Shown: in pieces, positions 24,701 to 33,700 of the stretch | How positions within the stretch are numbered: the first letter of the stretch is position 1 | How the letters are laid out: each line of letters starts with the position of its first letter | From: Diploptera punctata | Lineage: Eukaryota; Arthropoda; Insecta; Blattodea; Blaberidae | Direction of reading: 5' to 3' | Assembly (NCBI GenBank): GCA_030220185.1 | Contig: JASPKZ010010272.1 | Span: 3,140,501-3,204,500 of the forward strand | DNA: 64,000 bases | Position numbers and translations under genes: made by a program | Notes under the pieces: model-generated | Told to the model about the DNA's origin: nothing | Seen by the model: the letters and a program-made list of their open reading frames with translations, nothing else | Database searches by the model: none

Positions 24701-27700
24701 TAAATAAAAAAATGATAGCAGTGAGAACCAAACCCCAGCAAGAAGATTACCAGACAGTGCGCTTGACTACTTGAAAATCGTTGAAAAATAATCCATCTAC
24801 TTCCACTCAAAAATCTTTGGAGGAGGTTTTATAGTTCCCTAAGGTCCACTCAGGTAAAATATTTTATGAACTTGAAAGGGGCACCTACCTGCTCTTCTCA
24901 TAAAGTTTCAGCCAAATTGACAATACCCGACTTGGACCCTCCCCTTCTTGCGAGAATATACCTATAAATATGAACATAAATAAAAATCAGATGGACATTC
25001 TATAGTTAGATATTAACAAATTTGCAGGACAGGAATAAGAATCATTGGATTCAGTTCACATATTTATCTTTCAGTTTCACAATTTATTTATCACTGCCAG
25101 AACTCTTGTAGCAATGATCAAATAATTTATCAACCTGGTCACTAAATAGAAAATAATATTTCTCTCTTCTCTTTATAATATAGAGATCTTTATATTATAA
25201 AGAGAAGAGAGAAATAATATGTAAGTTTTTTTTGTACGTGTGCATGCCACTGAACTCCTAAACGACAGGACCAATTTTGATTAAATTTTTTGTGTGTATC
25301 TGAGTGAGTCACTGGATGGTTTAGATTCACAATTGGACCCTCTAAAACCATTAGATGCAGGAATTCACCTGAAGAGAAAATTTAAAAATCACTTTAGCAG
25401 TCACATTTTTTTATGTTTCACAACAAAACTCAGTATGTCCTATTAAAATAAAGTGGGGTAGATCATCATCATCATCATGAACAAATTCGTTTTAGGCCAT
25501 GTGGCCTGTACGGTAAACCTAGCGAAGATGGTCTTGATCTTTCCACCGATGTTTTGGTCTTCCTTGGTCCCTATGTCCAGTTGGGGTATATTGGAATGCC
25601 AATTTTGGAAGTCTATTTCTTGCCATTCTTCTCAGATGATTTTTCCATTCTTGTTGGTATCTTTGGATATCTTCATTTAAACTTGCTACTCCAAGTTTTC
25701 CTCTGATAGTAGTGTTCCTTTGGTGATCCAGTCTATTAACTCCTAACAATGATCGTAAGAAGCGCATTTGGCTTACTTGAAGTTTATGAGAGTTTCTTTT
25801 ATTTAAAATCCAAATTTCACTTCCGTATTTTAGAGCAGCTTTTGATGTGACGTTATGTAATCTTAGTTTTGTCTCTGTCCTCATCTGTTTACCAAAATGT
25901 CTTCGTATTACCCCATTCATTTTATTATATTTTTGTAATTTTGAATCAATGTCACTCTTATACTCTGCAAATACACTTCCTAGTGGGGTAGATATCAAAA
26001 AATGAGCAAAATCTGACAATTACAAGTGAAGGTTTACCGGAAATCCTAAATTAAAAACTGACCAGCAACTGCCATATTCAGTTCGTCTCAAAGTATACCA
26101 TACAATTTAATTAACCTTTAATATTTCACTTATTTAGGCATAGCAGCACATGCTGGGTATTAGTTACTTTTCAATGAATGAATGAGTCACTTATATTTAA
26201 CTTTTACAGGAATTAATCACTATGAGGTTTAATTTATGGTAAAATCAAATATGTTTCCTACCTCTCCTCATACAAATCTTCTAAGTAGATTGCGATTTCA
26301 AGACCATAACAGTCTCATCTTCAGTACTATTTTGGTGACTGATGTTATGTCGATCAGAAGAAACTCTTCTTCTTCCCTCTGTTGGTGGACTGACAAACCT
26401 CTGGATCAGGTCAGAATTTGTGGGAATTTCGAAAAACAAAGGAAAACTTATGAACTTTGAAATTCCCGCAAATTCTGACCTGATCCAGAGGTTCAGCAGT
26501 CCACCAACAGAGGGAAGAAGAAGAGTTTCTTCCAATCGACATAACATCAATCACCAAAATAGTACTGAAGATGAGACCGTTATGGTCTCAAAATTGCGAT
26601 CTACTTAGAAGATTTGTATGAGGAGAGGTAACAAACATTTGATTTTACCATGAATGAGTCACGTCTTATCTTATCTCATAGTTTGTTTTCTTAAATATGG
26701 AAACTGCAGTTTTAAAAAGGACATCCCTCTCATTTTCAACTGATATTATATTATTTTCCATATTTAACTATGAATTAGCTAGTTTTATTTAAATAAATAT
26801 TTCCTATCACTTAGTAATATTGTATGGTGTAAAAAGAGTTTATAAAAACAAAATTAGATTTTTTAAATTAATTATTTATGTAATACACAAGTGATCTTCT
26901 TGGTGATAAAATATTAAAATATATACACAGTCAATATGCCCAATTCACCAATTAATGTTTTAAAATGGTTAACACGTTTCCACAGTCAAGCTGTCATTCT
27001 GCCAAGCTGTATAATCTACTTCCCTCAAATCATAGTTAATGTTATTCTCCCACCTCATTCTTGGTCTACCAACTGGGCATTTTCCCTCTGGCTTTCCTAC
27101 AAGTAGCTTTCATGCAAGTCTTTCATTCCCCATACGTGCAACATGTCCTGCCCATTGCAGTCTACGAGACTTGACTGTTCTTATTATATCTGGCTTCCTA
27201 TAAAGACCATGTAGTTCATTGTTATGTAGTCTTCTCCATTCACCTGTCTGTTCATCTCTCTTTGGTCCAAAAATTTTCCTAAGTACTTTATTCTCAAATA
27301 CCTGTAATCTCCTTTCCTCCCTTAAAGTAAGAGTCCATGTTTCGCACCCATATAATATAACTGGTAGAATAATAGTTTTATATATTTTCAGTTTAACGTT
27401 TTTTGAAAGGAGTTGGGACATCAAGAGTCTCTGCTGAATTTGTTTATTTATTTATTATCAATTTTGTCTTCAGTCAATATCTGGTCTTGAGAATGACAGC
27501 TTGGCTGTGGAAATGTGTTGACCACTTTAAAACATTAATTGGTGAATTGGGCATATTGACTGTATATATATTTTAATTATTTATGGTTTAAAAGGGGTTT
27601 ATAAAAACAATATTAGATTTTTTAAATGAATTATATATAAACATGGATATAGTACAATTTTAATTATACATGTAAGTAATTGTTAGTTTGATATCAAGCA

Positions 27701-30700
27701 TTTTATGTGTTTAATACAGCTGATGCAGGTGATGATGATGATTACACTACTGGTCGTGGTAACAACAGAGTGAATTCTGATTTTAATACAATTGATTCAA
27801 AGTCTCCACAAAGTCTAGAATGTGGTATTATAAACAATACAACACCACGTTCATTACTCAAAATAATCGGAGGACATCCTGCACAGAAAGGACGATGGCC
27901 ATGGCAAGTGGCAGTTCTTAATAGATTTAAGGTACATATGTCAATTTGTAATGCAACAGTTTGGCTAGTATCACAGAGATCATAAGTTCAATGTTCTCCT
28001 ATATCGAAGAAAATTCATAATACAGCAAAGGTAATTAAGCAATTGCAAAATATGGTTAAAAAAACTGAAATTAAGTTTGAAGGATTATAAGAATTAAATT
28101 AATACTTTTAATACCTCACATCATATCCTTTATTCTTCTAGACTGCAGTTTCAGAGCTAATTCTCCATCATCAGTAGCCTTTCTTCGACCGGTATATGTC
28201 ATTTCTTGGCGGTTTTCTTCTTTCTTCTATCGGTGGACCAATGAACCTCTGGATTAAATTAAAATTTGCAAAATTTTTCCTGCAAATTTTGATTTGATCC
28301 AAAGGTTCATCAGTCCATCGATAGAAGGAAGAAAGTAAACGCCAAGAAATGACATAACACCGGTTGAAGAGAGGCTATTGATGATGGAGATATATCTCTG
28401 GAACTGCAGTCTAGAAGAATAAAGGATATGAGGTGAGGTATTAAAAATATTAATTTAATTCTTAAATTAAACCTCATAGTGTTTTTTCACTGTGAAAGTT
28501 AGATAAAATTGAAGGATTATATTTACAAATCACAATATTCCCTGCATTATTTGCTATCCAGGAATAGGAATCATTTCAAAAGTTTTTTTTTCAAAGATTT
28601 TGTGCCATTGGTTTATATAACAACTTACATCTATAAAATGTAGCGTGTTTGTTCCATACTGAGATTAATATAAAATTATAGAATATTCACCTGAAAGGTC
28701 CGTGTCCTCAACTTAATTATCATTTAACTGTAGCGCTTTCGGGACTTGTCCCATCATCGGCAGGATTCAAAACGGGTGTTTCACTGAAGATCTGGTAGAG
28801 GGGGTTACATGTATTGGGTTCGTTTTCGTTTATCAGGCTGTCGTTGTGAGCTGCTTTCATGATTTCCATCTCTTCGAGTACGTTTATCTTTGCTGGATTA
28901 TTTTCTCTGTGCATTACTGTTAGGGTGTTTTCAATATTTAACATGCGATGTCCTTCATGGATAACGTGTTTTGCGTAGCTTGATTTCCCTTCTGCGTGAA
29001 TGAAATCTCGAAAATGTTCTTTGAATCTGATGTTAAAACTCCTGTTTGTCCTTCCTATATAAAATTTGTTGCAGTCCTTACATGTCAGTTTATAAACTCC
29101 TTTGCTGTTGAAAATGTTATTTTCTTCAATGTTATTGTTTATTATGTTGTTCCTCAACGGAACACATCATGAATCTTAAAAAAGTTGATACTGAGATTAT
29201 AATGTGACTTTTACTTCTTATGATTCATTAAGAGTTATCTTAGTTAACTTTTTTTAGGAATTAACCCTATGAGATATTTAAGTAAAATTTTATCACCTCA
29301 TCTCATATATTTCTTCTTCCTAGACTAGTTTCGGGACCTTCTTCGGTTCCATCCTCAATATTTTCACGACTGTTGTTATATCTTTAGCAGCTCTTCAAGA
29401 CGACATAACAATGGTCATGAAAATACTGAGGATGGAACTGAAGAAAGTCCCAAAACTAGTCTAAGAAGAAGAAGAAGAAGAAGAAGAAGAATATGAGGTG
29501 AGGTGATAGAATTTTACTTAAATAAAGAGTAATTTTGTTTCAATATATATAATTTTAATTTCAACATTCAATTAATATGTATACGTAATATAGAATGTTT
29601 AATTAAAATAACATTGCTTTTCATGGAAGAATCTCTAAAAATACTAGTACACAAATACAAAACCAATTCAAATATCCATCCATACATAGTAATTCTGCCC
29701 GAGGGCAGGTCTTTTACTGCAATCATAGCATTTTCATGCTATGCTTGCAGCTTTACTAGGGAATTGTAGGTGTGGTGTGGTAGCTTCCCGTTGCTTTCCA
29801 CACTGGTGAAGGATGATGATGAAGATGATAAGGATGATGATGATGATGGCCATATGATTTCGGGGACCGTTTGGGCCTTAAAGTTTTCCTGACATCTTAC
29901 AGGTGAGGAAAAACCCCGATAAAAACCTCACCCAGAAAAACTGCCCCGACCGGGGATCGAACCCGGGCCTGCTGCGTGACAAGGCAGCACGCTACCTCGA
30001 CACTACAGCAGTGGACAATTCAAATATATAACATTAATTATAAAGACAGGACATAAGCTAATTAACATTGTACAGGGCTATTCAGAAAGAAGGAACAGAC
30101 TTCAAACATTTATTTCTTCCAAACTACAAAAAATGTACACACAATTCCAACATTCCTGGAAAGAGAAAAGTTAAAATTTCACTATTTTATGCATTCAATA
30201 TGAACACCATGTGTTACACAACAAATATCAAAACGGTGGCTCATTTCTTGCCACACACGAATCAACTGGTTTCTACTTATCGAATTCACAGCTTCAACAA
30301 TTTGATGTCACAGGTTTTCAAGAGTGTCAGACACAGGGAGGACAAAAACATTGTATTTTGCGTAATCTCACAGATAAAAATCACTCGGGATTAGGTCGGG
30401 TGACCTGGGAGGCCCCCAGTAACTAAATTTATCTTCTGCTCCTCCTCTTCAAATCCATTGTCCTCTTGTGTTGCCATTTTAATACAAACAATTAACATGA
30501 CAAGCAACATCGCCAATGTGGCTGTGATCAGAACATCAAACTTTTCTCTTTCCAGGAGTGTTGGAATTGTGTTTCTATTTTTTGTAGTTTGGAAGAAATA
30601 ATGTTTAAAGTCTGTCCCTTCTTTCTGAATAGCCCTATATTTGAAGAGAAAAATATATGCTTAGACTGGAGTTTGAACCCAGGACCTTTATCTTTTTATG

Positions 30701-33700
30701 CTAATGCTCAATTGTCTGAGCTATTCTAAGCACTCCAATCTAAACACAAATTTTTTTCTTATACATTTTTAATTCCCGAGAGCGCCAAATGCTATGAACC
30801 GCTGCTTGATCAGACATATGACGGCTCCTTATTTAAGAAGACTTATATTGGAAATTTTAACATTATTTTTTAAAACCAGTAGAGCTTCTTTCAATACATA
30901 ATTATAATTAACATTAGTTTATTAAAATATAATATGATATTCTATGGTCAACAGAAAAATAAAGTCAATGAAACTTAATTTTTTATAGGAAGCATTCTGT
31001 GGAGGTACACTGGTACATTCAAGATGGGTTCTCACAGCAGCTCACTGTGTACGTAAAACACTTTATGTCAGAATGGGAGAACACGACTTAAATGAATATG
31101 AAGGTACAGAACTGGAACTTCGGGTATGTATTTGTTAATTTCAATGTTTGGATTATCCAATAATAAAAATGGAATGTAGATGTTTTTATTCAAAATGCTC
31201 TTTAACAGCTTGAGTCATTAGTATCACAATTCAAATCTGGGCATGAAAGGGCCAACAAATTTTAATAAGATCCCATTTAATTGAGGCTTGAGATTCTTTT
31301 TAAGTACTTTAAATCTTTACCAAAAGTGCTAGAATTATTCTTAAATAAAAACAATTTCTAATTAAATCATCTGTAGATACATGACTAAAAAGAAAATTTT
31401 GTCTGAACTGGAATTTGAACCCAGGATCTTCAGCTTTATGCACTTTGAGCTATCTAGGCATTCATCGACAGACACAAAGTTCTGTCTCTCTTAAATCTTG
31501 TTTACCCACAGACTATAGGTAAATGGGATTTAAAAGAGATAGAAATTTGTATCTGTTCAAGCATGCGTTGATAGCTGAAAGATAGAGTACTAACATGCAA
31601 AGCTGGAGATCCTGGGTTAAAATCCTGATTAAGGTAGAATTTTTTTTAAATACCACTATGAGGTTTATTGCAATGAAAGAGAGAATTTAATATTGGAAGA
31701 AGGAATTCAAATAAAGCAAGTGAAACAAACTAAATATTTGGGAATAATTATGGATAACAGTGAAGATATAGGCAAAGAGAACATAAAGCATGGAATTGAA
31801 TTGCATAGCAAAATAATATAATCATTAAATTCCATATGGTGGGATAAGCATATTTGGAAAGACAAAAAAATATATTGGTAAAACATGGGCGTAATCTGTT
31901 GCAATGTATGGAAGTGAGGTATGGACAATCAATAAGTACTACAAGAACAGACTAATGGCTCTAGAAATGGATTATTTACGCAGAAGTGCCAGAAAGTAAA
32001 AAATTAGAACATGCCACAAATAAGGAAATTAGTAACATAATAGAAGCAGAAGAAAGCATAATTGAAAGAATTGAAGATGAGCGATGGCCAAAGCAACTAT
32101 ATCAATGGCAACCGACCAGAAAGAAGAAAAGAGGGAGACCAAAGTTAACATGGAAGGAAAACATGACGATAGTAATGCAAGCAAGAGAGCTAAGTATTGA
32201 AGATGCCCAAGATCGTAGGCTTTGGAGGTTTGGCACAGGAAGATGGCAGCAGCTGTAAAAACCCGAAGATAGAAAGATAGAGGTTTATTTTAATTAAATT
32301 TGAATTGTTTTTGACTCAGCTCATATTTCTTGATTTTTATGCAGACCTAGGTTTCATCACTGACTTTGTGACATTCTCAATGCAACACAATTGCCGTCTT
32401 GCAGTTATCCCTCCTGCAAATTGATTTCTGCACTCTCTGTTGGCTGACCAATGAACTTCCAAATCAATCCCCTCTCCTTTTCACCGGGAATTTCAAAATT
32501 CATGGTTATCTTTTTATTGCATATGTATATATGAAATTTTACATATGCAAGAATAAAAAGAAAACTACGACTTTTGAAATTCCCGGTGAAAAGGAGAGGG
32601 GATTGATTTGGAAGTTCATCAGTCAGCCAACAGAGATAGCAGGAATAAATTTGCAGGAGGGACAACTGCAAGATGGCAATTGTGTTGCATTGAAAATGTC
32701 ACAAAGTCAGTGACGAAACCTAGGTCTGCATAAAAATCAATAAATATGATGTGAGTAAAAAAACAACTCAAATTTAATTAGAATTTTTAAAAATTTAATT
32801 TTAGCTATAAACTATTGTAATTTAAGCTATTAACTATTGTAATAAAAACTCATAATAGACAACAAACCTCTGGAACAGGTAACAAATTTTAATTATTTGG
32901 GTTGTGATTTTACCATAAACACAAAAACTGAAAGAGATGTAAATATGAAACTGTCAAGATTCCAAATGATATGTGGAACTATACATAGAACATTAAAGAA
33001 CAAAACAAGAAGAGATACTAGATTGAAGTTTTATAAAACATTGGCAGTTCCTACATTACTTTATGGGAGTGAAACTTGGGTAATGACCAAAAAACTACAT
33101 AGCAGAATACAAAGCGTAGAAATGAACTTCCTTAGAAGAACAAAAGGCTGCATAAGAATGGATCGGATAAAGAATGAAGATATAAGAACAGAGTTAAATA
33201 TATATCCATTGAATGATAAAATCAAAGAATATAGAGAGTAATTGTTTAGACATGTAGAAAGAATAAGTGTAGCAGCATTTAACTACAAGCCAAGAGGTTC
33301 AAGGAATGTAGGAAGGCCAGTGAAAAGACGGAACAGGCAATTTGCCTAGCCTGTAAAGTGAAGAAGAAGAACTATTGTAATATATGAACAGGGATAGAAT
33401 CATGAATGTTGAAATTCCTGGGGAGAGAGATTTAATATGCAAGTTCTTTTGACCACAAACAGATGGAGAAAGAGTCGACATCCAGGGCCAACAATGTAAA
33501 ACTCAACAGTCTGGACAAGCTCAAAGTGAATCAGAAATTTTGTTTTGAAATATGCCCTGAAAGAACTCAACTTCTATGAGATAAGATGAAAAAAGACTCA
33601 CCTTATTTATTAAGAACAACCTCATAATATTACTTCCTATTGTAATTTTATAATTTCATCTGTAAATTTGTTAAATTTTGTTTCTACTTATTTTAATTTT

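Larger units (their letters stand above)
26905..27590. mobile_element. Hairpin element split at its apex by a LINE
   Basis: Left arm 26905-26995 and right arm 27482-27590 are reverse complements (TTAATGTTTTAAAATGG; CAGTCAATATGCCC). The loop position is occupied by the LINE at 26998-27437. The right arm keeps a hammerhead-like fold. Confidence 0.7.
32280..32780. mobile_element. PLE inverted dimer H6 with U3-A8 hammerheads
   Basis: Arms meet near 32535. Both arms encode the PLE C-terminus ([20 protein letters not shown]) in opposite directions, explaining two overlapping open frames here. A partial tail GAGGTTTATTTTAATT is on the left. Confidence 0.85.

Noticed and set aside
26281..26608. Overlapping open frames on both strands as genes
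   Set aside because: Both are the same PLE C-terminal piece read from the two arms of an inverted dimer.
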